Source: Omnitrophica bacterium RIFCSPLOWO2_01_FULL_45_10b
Lineage (GTDB): Bacteria > Omnitrophota > Omnitrophia > Omnitrophales > Danuiimicrobiaceae
DNA length: 17,713 nt
NCBI GenBank assembly: GCA_001804205.1
Contig: MHFM01000029.1
Coordinates: 23,304-41,016, forward strand
Direction: 5' to 3'
Shown here: piece after piece, positions 7,884-14,911 of the stretch
Layout of the letters: each line of letters opens with the position of its first letter
Numbering within the stretch: position 1 is the first letter of the stretch
The notes under the pieces: model-generated
The model's input: only the letters and a program-made list of their open reading frames with translations
Told to the model about the DNA's origin: nothing
Databases searched by the model: none
Made by a program: the position numbers and the translations under genes

Positions 7884-8896
7884 TTAAAGAAAAGTACCTT
7901 TAAAATTCCTGCGGTTCCACCTACTCCTAAGAGAAACCCATCGTAGAAGTAAAGCGGCCAAGCGCCGAGTGATACAAATAGTGGAGCAACTCGGAACAAA
8001 TAAAATCGAAAACGGTATTCTAACAAAAAAGAAAGAATGAATAGGCTTATTAAAATGACGAGCAGAGAGAAACTCTTCGTCGGTACGAGGAACATCAAAT
8101 CAACCAGTAAAAGAAAGCAAAGCGCAGGCCTCAAAAGCCATGCTTTTTTATAAAAAGGTTGTTTGCCGGCGTTGAATTCCTGCATGAAATTTTTATTTCT
8201 TAGAACGAATTGTTGCCATACCAAATCTTTTGCCGCTCGAATTTGATAGTTTGAATAAGAAAAAAAATCATACCGTTTTTTATGCCCTACCGTTAAAGAT
8301 GGATCGGCATAAATCCGGCAACCATGTTCACTGCATCTTAAGCCAAATTCAATATCCTCACGCCTCTTTAAATCTTCGTTGAACCGCAATTTTTTGAAAA
8401 CCGATTTTCGCATGGCGGCGCATGCCGTATGAACATAGTTGATATAAACTCCTCCGGGAAGAGACCCTCGAAATGAAAATACAAAGTGCTTATATTGGCT
8501 GAGTAAATTTTGGTAGTAAGGTTTGTGATTGTAACAGCCTTGGAGAATCGATACGTCCGGGTGATGATTGAAAAAATCTAAGACTCGATCAAGAAGATCC
8601 GGTGGAATCAGTACATCGGAGTCAATGAAAAGGATCAAATCTGCGCTTGCCGCTTCTATTCCTAGATTGCGTGAATGGGCAGCGCCGTAGTTAATTTCAT
8701 TTTTCAAGATTAGGCAAGGGTAGCGAGCTGCTTTTGCTACGGTGTCGTCCGTTGAATGGTCGTCCACTAGGATGACTTGAAATTCTTTAAATTTCGACGC
8801 GAACACATGATCCAAGCACTCTTCAATGTGCGCCGAAGCATTGAACGCAGGGATCACAACGCTCATCTTAGGTGATGAGACTTGCGGTTGATTCAC
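7868..8896 (-). CDS. Family-2 glycosyltransferase with C-terminal membrane segments
   Basis: This is a GT-A fold (GT2) inverting glycosyltransferase of 342 residues that probably transfers an activated sugar to a cell-envelope acceptor at the inner membrane. It opens with SVVIPAFNAS at about 12-21, followed by VDDHSTDD (nucleotide binding) at 44-51. It has the metal-binding DSD at 92-94 and a RRED motif with the likely catalytic acid at 180-181. After about residue 252 come several hydrophobic segments (LCFLLLVDLMFLV, LLVILISLFILSFLL and further), suggesting membrane anchoring. Start choice: the frame is open to 8983, deep inside the upstream gene. The GTG at 8896 overlaps the upstream stop by four bases and is preferred; an ATG at 8866 just before SVVIP is the alternative. 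Sugar and acceptor are unknown. Confidence 0.85.
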   Translation of the reverse strand: MNQPQVSSPKMSVVIPAFNASAHIEECLDHVFASKFKEFQVILVDDHSTDDTVAKAARYPCLILKNEINYGAAHSRNLGIEAASADLILFIDSDVLIPPDLLDRVLDFFNHHPDVSILQGCYNHKPYYQNLLSQYKHFVFSFRGSLPGGVYINYVHTACAAMRKSVFKKLRFNEDLKRREDIEFGLRCSEHGCRIYADPSLTVGHKKRYDFFSYSNYQIRAAKDLVWQQFVLRNKNFMQEFNAGKQPFYKKAWLLRPALCFLLLVDLMFLVPTKSFSLLVILISLFILSFLLEYRFRFYLFRVAPLFVSLGAWPLYFYDGFLLGVGGTAGILKVLFFNYSPR

Positions 8897-9972
8897 CGAT
8901 TTCCGGCAGGGGCAAGCAGGGCTTTGGCCGCCACTTTGACCAGTTGCTTTTTGCTGAACGTAATGCTTGCAGACGTAAAACATTCATGGGCGCAAAAGCA
9001 ATGTTCCTTAACGATTTTCTCGCGGATCGATTTTGCGCGCTCGCTTTGAAGGATTTTGTTTATGTCGTACTCGTAATCGCGAATATTCCCAATTTCATAG
9101 CCTAAGGTTTCGCACGGATGAATTTCGCCTTCCGCGTACATGACGGCGATTTTATTGCCCGCCACACAGGGAATTTGGAATTCATTTGTTTCCATAACTT
9201 TTTCCCGGATATGGTGCGCTTCGAGCGTTTTCGCCTGCCGCATTTTTTCAAAAAAGTCGGGGCGCTTTCTTAAGTTTCGATGATTATAATCATCGCACAT
9301 GTCGGAAAACCGGCGGCTGATTTCGCGATCGATTTCTTTTTCCTCTTTGACTAAGGTATCGTCGCGAATCATATTGCAGGCAATCGAGTCGGGTTCTAAA
9401 TTTTTGAGATAATTGAAAAGTTCAAACAGCCTGGATTGATTGCTTTTCATTGCCGTAGCGATAAAACCAATTTTGAGATTTGGCGCTTTCAGTTTTTTTA
9501 ATTCATGAAACGTATGGATAGCGGTATCAAAGAGATTTTTAAAACCGCGTATTTTGTCATGGCCTTCACCTAAATCATCGATTGAGATTCCAATTTCCAC
9601 CCTTGTTTTCAGGGAGCTTACTTTTTCAGCGAAGGAGATAGTTCTTTCGGTGAAATAACCATTGGTCGGAATTCCGATATAAGAAGGCCGGCATTTTTTA
9701 GCAAATAGGCTTACGATTTCAAATAAGTCCTTCCGAACAAAAGGTTCGCCTCCCGAAAGGCGAAGGTACAAAAGCTTTCCTAGGTGAGTTGTGATTTTGT
9801 CGAGCTCTTCGAGGGTTAATTCCTTGGGCCTTGGCTTGTTGAGGCTTTCCCAATAAAAGCAATGGGCACAGGAGCAGTTACAGCTTTTAGTAACGAAGTA
9901 AATCAGGGCGAGAGGTTCGCCATTTACGAAATATTTGCGCCCAAGTTTGGTAAGATCTGTAACGCTGGTCAT
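8893..9972 (-). CDS. Radical SAM protein with SPASM-like C-terminal domain
   Basis: This 359-residue enzyme should cleave S-adenosylmethionine at a 4Fe-4S cluster to start a radical reaction. The cluster motif CxxxCxxC is at C31-C35-C38 in SCNCSCAHCFYW. The SAM-binding LSGGEP lies at about 73-77, and GIPTNGY and IGISIDD match later strands of the barrel. The C-terminus has cysteines at about 269 (IPCVAGNK), 287 (GEIHPCETLG) and a cluster at 325, 327 and 331 (HCFCAHEC), a SPASM/twitch pattern that usually binds further iron-sulphur clusters. The ATG at 9972 is preferred to a TTG at 9993, because the predicted promoter would start transcription near 9993. The gene is coupled to the downstream glycosyltransferase. 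No short peptide substrate gene was found beside it, so its substrate is unknown; it could modify a lipid, sugar or peptide. Confidence 0.88.
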   Translation of the reverse strand: MTSVTDLTKLGRKYFVNGEPLALIYFVTKSCNCSCAHCFYWESLNKPRPKELTLEELDKITTHLGKLLYLRLSGGEPFVRKDLFEIVSLFAKKCRPSYIGIPTNGYFTERTISFAEKVSSLKTRVEIGISIDDLGEGHDKIRGFKNLFDTAIHTFHELKKLKAPNLKIGFIATAMKSNQSRLFELFNYLKNLEPDSIACNMIRDDTLVKEEKEIDREISRRFSDMCDDYNHRNLRKRPDFFEKMRQAKTLEAHHIREKVMETNEFQIPCVAGNKIAVMYAEGEIHPCETLGYEIGNIRDYEYDINKILQSERAKSIREKIVKEHCFCAHECFTSASITFSKKQLVKVAAKALLAPAGNR

Positions 9973-9999
9973 ATCTGAGTGCTTTTTGGTCAAATTTGT

Positions 10000-10028
10000 A
10001 TTATAGTGCCGGAAGGCACTTTCAACAA
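10000..10028 (-). promoter_or_regulatory. Predicted promoter of the radical SAM operon with an embedded palindrome
   Basis: On the minus strand, a perfect TATAAT (10005-10000) lies 17 bases after TTGTTG (10028-10023). The spacer holds a perfect inverted repeat, AGTGCC-GGAA-GGCACT (10005-10020), filling almost the whole gap between the two boxes and touching the -10 box. That position suits a repressor operator, or a MerR-type activator site. The promoter is divergent from the kinase promoter about 60 bases away. The -10 match is strong and the -35 match is weak. Confidence 0.5.
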
Positions 10029-10066
10029 TAGAAACTCCGGTTGAGGCTCATCGTGTAACATTTTTC

Positions 10067-10095
10067 TTGAGCTCCGCCGGATGAAAACATAGAAT
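10067..10095 (+). promoter_or_regulatory. Predicted promoter of the kinase operon
   Basis: TTGAGC (10067-10072) and TAGAAT (10090-10095) are spaced by exactly 17 bases, matching four and five of six consensus positions. Transcription would start near 10102, giving a leader of about 77 bases before the kinase ATG. A small palindrome TAAACA-CAA-TGTTTA (10107-10121) sits just after the predicted start and could bind a regulator. A 14-residue open frame lies at 10144-10188. Confidence 0.4.
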
Positions 10096-10178
10096 AAACC
10101 CTTTATTAAACACAATGTTTACAGAGACAAAAATCAGGAAATCATGAGAGAAAAACACAGTAAAACAAAAGGCCTTGA

Positions 10179-12284
10179 ATGCAAGTAAAGGCCGCAAATA
10201 CCGAAGCACCTTGGTTTTTAGGTTCAAGTTGGCGGCTGTTTGGAACGCTCTTTCTTACAGTGACGCTGCCAATGATGGTACTTATTTTTGCATTGGTCGT
10301 TCAAATTCGCGTTGCCCTTCAGGATCAAGCCATCCGTCAAAATGCTGTGGCAGCCCAACTTGCCGCCAAAGCCGTTCAAGAGTATGTTGAAAATTTAGCC
10401 AGTTCTGTGGAAAACTTGGCCCTCCGCTCACTTTTGGTAGGTGCAATCGAAAGAAAAGACAGCGTTCGAGTGCGCGCCCGCCTCAAAGAACTTTTATCAC
10501 TCAGCAGTGATTTTAATCGAGCCATTGTTACCGATATAAAGGGGATTGAGCTTTATGATTATCCATTTGTTGCAGGAGCAGTTGGGCAAGATCTTTCGAG
10601 TAGTGATTGGTACCAGGGCGTTTCTAAAACGAATCGGACTTATATTTCAGAAATTCATCAGCGGTTTGCCAAACCTCAGATTTATATTGTTTCGATAGCA
10701 ACGCCTATCCGGAACGACCAAAAAGAAATAATTGGTTATCTGGTAGGCCAGAATCCAATTGAGATTTTGTCAAAAGCGCTTGCTCAATTGCGGCCTTCTT
10801 TTGCCGGCTCTTTTGTATTGGTCGACCAACATGGTTTTGTAGCAACAAAGCCCCGTTCGCCCAGTGAGTTTTCGGTTGAACTAAGATCTTATCCCCTCTC
10901 CAAGAAAATGTTTTCGTCTCAAAAGGGTTTCATCAAAGAAAAAGATCCCATTACAGGTGAAGAAAGTTTCATCAGTTATCATCAAATTCCTCGGTCGGGA
11001 TGGGTCATTGTTGCGTCCCAGCCAATCTCTAATGTTTTTGGTCTTTTGAATACGGTCAATCGGATTATTTTATTATTTTCTCTTTTATCATTCGCTGTGA
11101 TCCTTGGTTTTGGTTATCTATGGTTCGAAACGATACGCCGCTACCATAAACAACGCAAAGTAGCAGAAGAAGCACTGAAGGCAAGCGAAAAGCACGCGCG
11201 CTCCATTATTGAAACCGCCTATGATGCTTTCATTTCGATCGATGCAAATGGAATTATTACCAACTGGAATCACCAGGCTGAAACCACTTTTGGTTGGCGT
11301 CGCGAGGAAATTATTGGACATTTATTAGCGGAGACGATCATTCCTCTGCAATATCGGGAGGCACACAAGCGCGGCCTTCACCATTTTTTGGCGACGGGTA
11401 AAGGCCCGGTATTGAACAGGCGAATTGAGATTTCCGCATTGCATAAGGATGGCCATGAATTCCATATTGAGTTAACCATTTGGCCGGTTCAAACGGGTGA
11501 AATTTATAGTTTTAACGCTTTTGTTCATGATATTACCGAACGCGAACAAGCCGAGGCGGCATTGAGGCAGGCCGCTACAGAGCTCGTGCGTTCGAAAGCG
11601 GAGCTGGAGCAATTGGAACTTTTTGCGTTTGCCGCCACGCATGACATACAGGAACCCCTGCATAAAATTCTTACTTTTTCAGATCTGTTGAAGACTGAAA
11701 GCGTCACTGCGCTTGATCCAAAAGGCCGTCGTTATTTAGATCTGGTGCAAAATACCGCCAAAAGGATGAGCCAGATGATGGAAGAGCTTCGCGAGCTTTC
11801 GAAGATTGCTCAAGAGGGAAGCCCTTTTGAAGAAGTTGATTTGGAAAGCGTGGTTCGGGAGGTCCTTCACGATTTGGAGCTTCGCGTCCAGGAAACAAAA
11901 GGACAAGTAGAGGTGCGAAAACTTCCTACGATTCGGGCTGATCGCATGCAAATGCGAGCCCTTTTTCAGAATTTAATTGCCAATGCGCTTAAGTTCCATC
12001 GGAAAGATGAGCCACCGCATATTATGATTGATAGCCGAAACGTCAAGGAAGGGGTAGCGGAAATTACCATTCAAGACAACGGTATTGGTTTTGACGAGAA
12101 ATATCTGGATCGGATCTTCAAACCTTTTCAGCGGCTTCACGGATCAGGGGAATACGAAGGAAGCGGGATGGGATTGGCCATTTGTCAAAAGATCATGTTG
12201 CGGCATAAGGGAAAAATTACTGCCAAGAGCGTTCTGGGACAAGGTTCCACGTTTATTATCACTTTGCCAGAACATCAGGTATAA
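10179..12284 (+). CDS. Cache-PAS sensor histidine kinase
   Basis: This 701-residue inner-membrane sensor kinase has a membrane segment at about 22-44 and a large extracytoplasmic Cache-type ligand domain at about 45-292, with the typical DWYQGVSKTNRTYISEIH and IYIVSIATPI segments. A second membrane segment at about 295-316 is followed by a PAS domain at about 335-455 ending DITERE, and a short coiled coil. The HisKA region has FAATHDIQEPL with phosphoacceptor H488. The ATPase domain has N-box QNLIANALKFH at 597-607, DNGIGF at 633-638 and GSGMGLAI at 661-668. The H-box type is that of phytochrome-like kinases, which commonly signal to small Rcp1-like receivers such as the one encoded 20 bases downstream. 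The ligand is unknown; Cache domains often bind small organic acids or amino acids. No receiver domain is fused, so it needs a partner regulator. Confidence 0.92.
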   Translation: MQVKAANTEAPWFLGSSWRLFGTLFLTVTLPMMVLIFALVVQIRVALQDQAIRQNAVAAQLAAKAVQEYVENLASSVENLALRSLLVGAIERKDSVRVRARLKELLSLSSDFNRAIVTDIKGIELYDYPFVAGAVGQDLSSSDWYQGVSKTNRTYISEIHQRFAKPQIYIVSIATPIRNDQKEIIGYLVGQNPIEILSKALAQLRPSFAGSFVLVDQHGFVATKPRSPSEFSVELRSYPLSKKMFSSQKGFIKEKDPITGEESFISYHQIPRSGWVIVASQPISNVFGLLNTVNRIILLFSLLSFAVILGFGYLWFETIRRYHKQRKVAEEALKASEKHARSIIETAYDAFISIDANGIITNWNHQAETTFGWRREEIIGHLLAETIIPLQYREAHKRGLHHFLATGKGPVLNRRIEISALHKDGHEFHIELTIWPVQTGEIYSFNAFVHDITEREQAEAALRQAATELVRSKAELEQLELFAFAATHDIQEPLHKILTFSDLLKTESVTALDPKGRRYLDLVQNTAKRMSQMMEELRELSKIAQEGSPFEEVDLESVVREVLHDLELRVQETKGQVEVRKLPTIRADRMQMRALFQNLIANALKFHRKDEPPHIMIDSRNVKEGVAEITIQDNGIGFDEKYLDRIFKPFQRLHGSGEYEGSGMGLAICQKIMLRHKGKITAKSVLGQGSTFIITLPEHQV

Positions 12285-12304
12285 TTTAGGCGGAGGGTTA
12301 AACA

Positions 12305-12754
12305 ATGGCATCAGAAAGAAAACCAGTGCTCATTCTAATGGCTGAGGATGATGAGGATTATTACCTTTTAACTAAAGAAGCCCTGCAGAAATTGCGTGTG
12401 ATCAATAAATTTCACCGGGTTGAAGACGGTGAAGAACTCATGGATTACCTCCTCCGCCGGGGAAAGTATCAAAATGCAGCGGATTCACCCAGGCCCGGAC
12501 TCATCTTTTTGGATTTAAATATGCCGAAGAAAAATGGCCTTGAAGCTTTAGCTGAGATTAAATCAAACCCTACTTTGCGTCAAATTCCCGTCATCATGCT
12601 TACCATTTCAAGGGATAAGAAAGACATATCTGCCAGTTACAGTCTTGGAGCAAATTCTTTTGTAACAAAACCTCTTGGTTTCAAGGAACTGATTGAAGCC
12701 TTGAGCGTTTTTGATGAATATTGGTTTGAAATCGTCCAATTGCCTCACGAGTAA
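12305..12754 (+). CDS. Single-domain response regulator (Rcp1-like)
   Basis: This stand-alone receiver of 149 residues has no output domain. The acidic pocket is E14-D15-D16 (MAEDDED), the phosphorylation site is D70 in IFLDLNMPKKNG, the conserved threonine is T100 in VIMLT and the conserved lysine is K122 in VTKP. The opening (AEDDEDYYLLTKEAL) and the inserted DYLLRRGKYQ segment near 47-56 are those of the Rcp1 group that pairs with phytochrome-type kinases. A strong GGAGG precedes the ATG. It lies between two kinase genes that lack receivers, so it may accept phosphate from one or both and act by protein contact or as a phosphate shuttle. The downstream target is not visible. Confidence 0.93.
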   Translation: MASERKPVLILMAEDDEDYYLLTKEALQKLRVINKFHRVEDGEELMDYLLRRGKYQNAADSPRPGLIFLDLNMPKKNGLEALAEIKSNPTLRQIPVIMLTISRDKKDISASYSLGANSFVTKPLGFKELIEALSVFDEYWFEIVQLPHE

Positions 12755-12780
12755 AAGCTGAAACCGATTTGGAGGTTTCT

Positions 12781-14772
12781 ATGAGCTCGAATGCGCAAGA
12801 GGGGAAGCGCTTTAGTGTTCATCATGCTCTTACCGTGGCCGGTCTTGCTCTTATTTATTATGTTGCGGCCCGGCTGGGATTATTGCTTGCCTTTGAAAAT
12901 ACAAACGCCTCGCCTGTATGGCCACCTTCCGGAATTGCGTTTGCGGCTATCTTAATTTTGGGTTATCGCGTGTGGCCAGGCATTGCCATCGGCGCTTTTC
13001 TTGCTAATGTCGTAACGTTTTCAGGAAATCAACCTTTTGGCTTCGGCCGCATATTTGCCGTTTCCTTCTTTATTGCCATTGGAAACACTTTGGAAGCCCT
13101 CATTGGCGCGCTGTTTCTACGCCGCTTGGTTAAATTTCGAAATCCTCTAGATCGGCTTAGAGATCTTACCAAGTATGTTTTGGTAGTACCACTTATGTGT
13201 GCGGTGAGTGCCACGATAGGGCCAACGGCATCATGTTTAATTGGCATTACTTCTTGGGCCCTCTATAAAACTGTTTGGCTTACCTGGTGGCTCGGAGACG
13301 TTACAGGAGTATTGGTCGTAACTTCCTTTTTTTTGATTTGGACTCGAAAAATTTCATTTCAGTGGGAGTCTAAAAGTTTCTTTCAGATATTGCTTTCTCT
13401 TGCCTTGCTTTTTGTTGTCGTTCAAATCAACTTTGGAAATTTTTTTACATCTCCGCGTGCGTATCTATTTTTTCCTTTTATTGCATGGGCCGCTTTGCGC
13501 TTCGGGCAAATCGGAGTGGTTACAACAACGTTTTTGGTATCCGGCATCGCAGTATGGGGAACCATTCATGGAACCGGCCCCTTTGTAAGCCGGACTTTAA
13601 ATGAATCCCTTTTAGCGCTTCAAACGTTTGTTGGGACAATGAGTATCATGGGTTTGGCTTTAGGAGCTGTTCTTGAAGAGAGACGGCAAGCTCGCGAAGG
13701 ATTGGCTCGGCTTGCTGCGATTGTCGAATCTTCAGAGGATGCGATTATTGGTAAGACGCTAAACAATATTATTACGAGCTGGAATCACAGCGCGGAGCGA
13801 CTTTATGGATATGCAGCTGAAGAAGTTATTGGAAAATCTATTTCTATTATTGTTCCGCCGGACCGGCTTGATGAAATTTCGAAAATTTTCGAGAGTCTTG
13901 GACAGGGCGAGCATATTAAATCTTATGAAACCATCCGGGTACGAAAAGATGGTAAGAAGATTAACGTATCACTGACAATTTCTCCTATCTTTAAGCATGA
14001 TTCGAACCGTATCTTGGGCGTTTCCACAATCACTCGCGACATCACAGAGCATAAACAGCTTGAGTCAAGGCAAAATGAATTGCTTCAAGAATTGGAAAAT
14101 ATTAATCAGGAATTGGACGATTTTGCCCGTATTGTTTCTCACGATTTGAAAGCGCCTCTTCGGGGGATAAACACTTTGGCCGAGTATCTATCCATTGAAT
14201 ACCGTGATCAATTCGATGACAAAGGCAAAGAGTTTCTTCGGTTGCTTGATCAAAGAGCGAGATTGATGAGTGCTCTGATCGACGGTATTTTGGAATATTC
14301 GCAGGTAGGATATTTGAAAGAAAAGTTGGAACTCACCGATCTGAATAATATCGTTAAAAAAACGGTGGATATTATTGCCCCTCCTAATAATATCAGGATC
14401 CATATTGAGGGTAAGTTACCCAGCATTCGTTGCACAAAGATTCGTGTCCAGCAGGTATTTCAAAATTTATTGGGCAATGCGGTAAAATATATGGACAAGG
14501 AAAAAGGCGAAGTGAAGGTGGCTTGTGTTCCGGACGGCGATTTTTGGAAATTTAGCGTTTCGGATAATGGGCCCGGCATCAAAGAAAAATATTTCAGAAA
14601 AATTTTTCAAATGTTTCAAACGCTACAGCCAAAAACCAAATCCCAAAGCAGCGGTATTGGACTGGCACTTGCCAAGAAAATTGTTGAAGTGTATGGAGGG
14701 AAAATTTGGGTTGAGTCAAAAGAGGGAAAAGGGAGCGCCTTTTTTTTCACGCTTCCAAAAAATCATGCATAG
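12781..14772 (+). CDS. MASE1-PAS sensor histidine kinase
   Basis: This 663-residue membrane kinase has an N-terminal MASE1 integral-membrane sensor domain (about 15-295, roughly eight segments) that carries the hallmark NASPVWPPSGIAFAAILILG near 42-61. A PAS domain spans about 305-425, with ITSWNHSAERLYGYAAEE in its core and a closing TRDITEHKQ. A coiled-coil linker leads to HisKA with IVSHDLKAPLRG and phosphoacceptor H454. The ATPase motifs QNLLGNAVKYM, DNGPGI and SSGIGLAL are all present. The ATG at 12781 is preferred over an upstream TTG at 12769, because that TTG lies within the GGAGG ribosome site that serves the ATG. It follows the response regulator by 26 bases and is the last gene before an intrinsic terminator. 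The MASE1 signal is unknown. Confidence 0.92.
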   Translation: MSSNAQEGKRFSVHHALTVAGLALIYYVAARLGLLLAFENTNASPVWPPSGIAFAAILILGYRVWPGIAIGAFLANVVTFSGNQPFGFGRIFAVSFFIAIGNTLEALIGALFLRRLVKFRNPLDRLRDLTKYVLVVPLMCAVSATIGPTASCLIGITSWALYKTVWLTWWLGDVTGVLVVTSFFLIWTRKISFQWESKSFFQILLSLALLFVVVQINFGNFFTSPRAYLFFPFIAWAALRFGQIGVVTTTFLVSGIAVWGTIHGTGPFVSRTLNESLLALQTFVGTMSIMGLALGAVLEERRQAREGLARLAAIVESSEDAIIGKTLNNIITSWNHSAERLYGYAAEEVIGKSISIIVPPDRLDEISKIFESLGQGEHIKSYETIRVRKDGKKINVSLTISPIFKHDSNRILGVSTITRDITEHKQLESRQNELLQELENINQELDDFARIVSHDLKAPLRGINTLAEYLSIEYRDQFDDKGKEFLRLLDQRARLMSALIDGILEYSQVGYLKEKLELTDLNNIVKKTVDIIAPPNNIRIHIEGKLPSIRCTKIRVQQVFQNLLGNAVKYMDKEKGEVKVACVPDGDFWKFSVSDNGPGIKEKYFRKIFQMFQTLQPKTKSQSSGIGLALAKKIVEVYGGKIWVESKEGKGSAFFFTLPKNHA

Positions 14773-14773
14773 C

Positions 14774-14801
14774 CGTGGAAAAACTGTTTCACGACTTTTT
14801 T
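14774..14801 (+). terminator. Intrinsic terminator after the kinase operon
   Basis: CGTGGAA (14774-14780) pairs with TTTCACG (14787-14793), with one G-U pair and a six-base loop, and a run of six T follows at 14796-14801. It begins two bases after the stop codon of the MASE1 kinase, as expected for the end of a transcription unit. Confidence 0.7.
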
Positions 14802-14856
14802 AAGGGCTAAAGTAAGTGGAAACTAAATTTTCTTCTCAGAGTGTAGTTTTTTTGGG

Positions 14857-14885
14857 TTGTTTAACTCTTTGAGGAGCGATATACT
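14857..14885 (+). promoter_or_regulatory. Predicted promoter of the cyclic-di-GMP/htpX operon
   Basis: TTGTTT (14857-14862) and TATACT (14880-14885) are separated by 17 bases. The -10 box matches five of six positions and the -35 box three of six. Transcription would start near 14892, about 20 bases before the ATG at 14912. Its place after the terminator supports a separate transcription unit. The 139-base gap holds nothing else recognisable. Confidence 0.45.
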
Positions 14886-14911
14886 TTAACCAGAGAACAA
14901 GCGAGGACTTT

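Noticed and set aside
7884..7905. TTAAAG...CTTTAA hairpin after livF as a terminator
   Set aside because: The stem is only six A/T-rich pairs with no T-run, and it lies inside the opposing gene.
8897..8983. Long form of the glycosyltransferase starting at 8983
   Set aside because: It would overlap the radical SAM gene by about 90 bases, and the added residues are cysteine- and proline-rich without similarity to GT2 N-termini.
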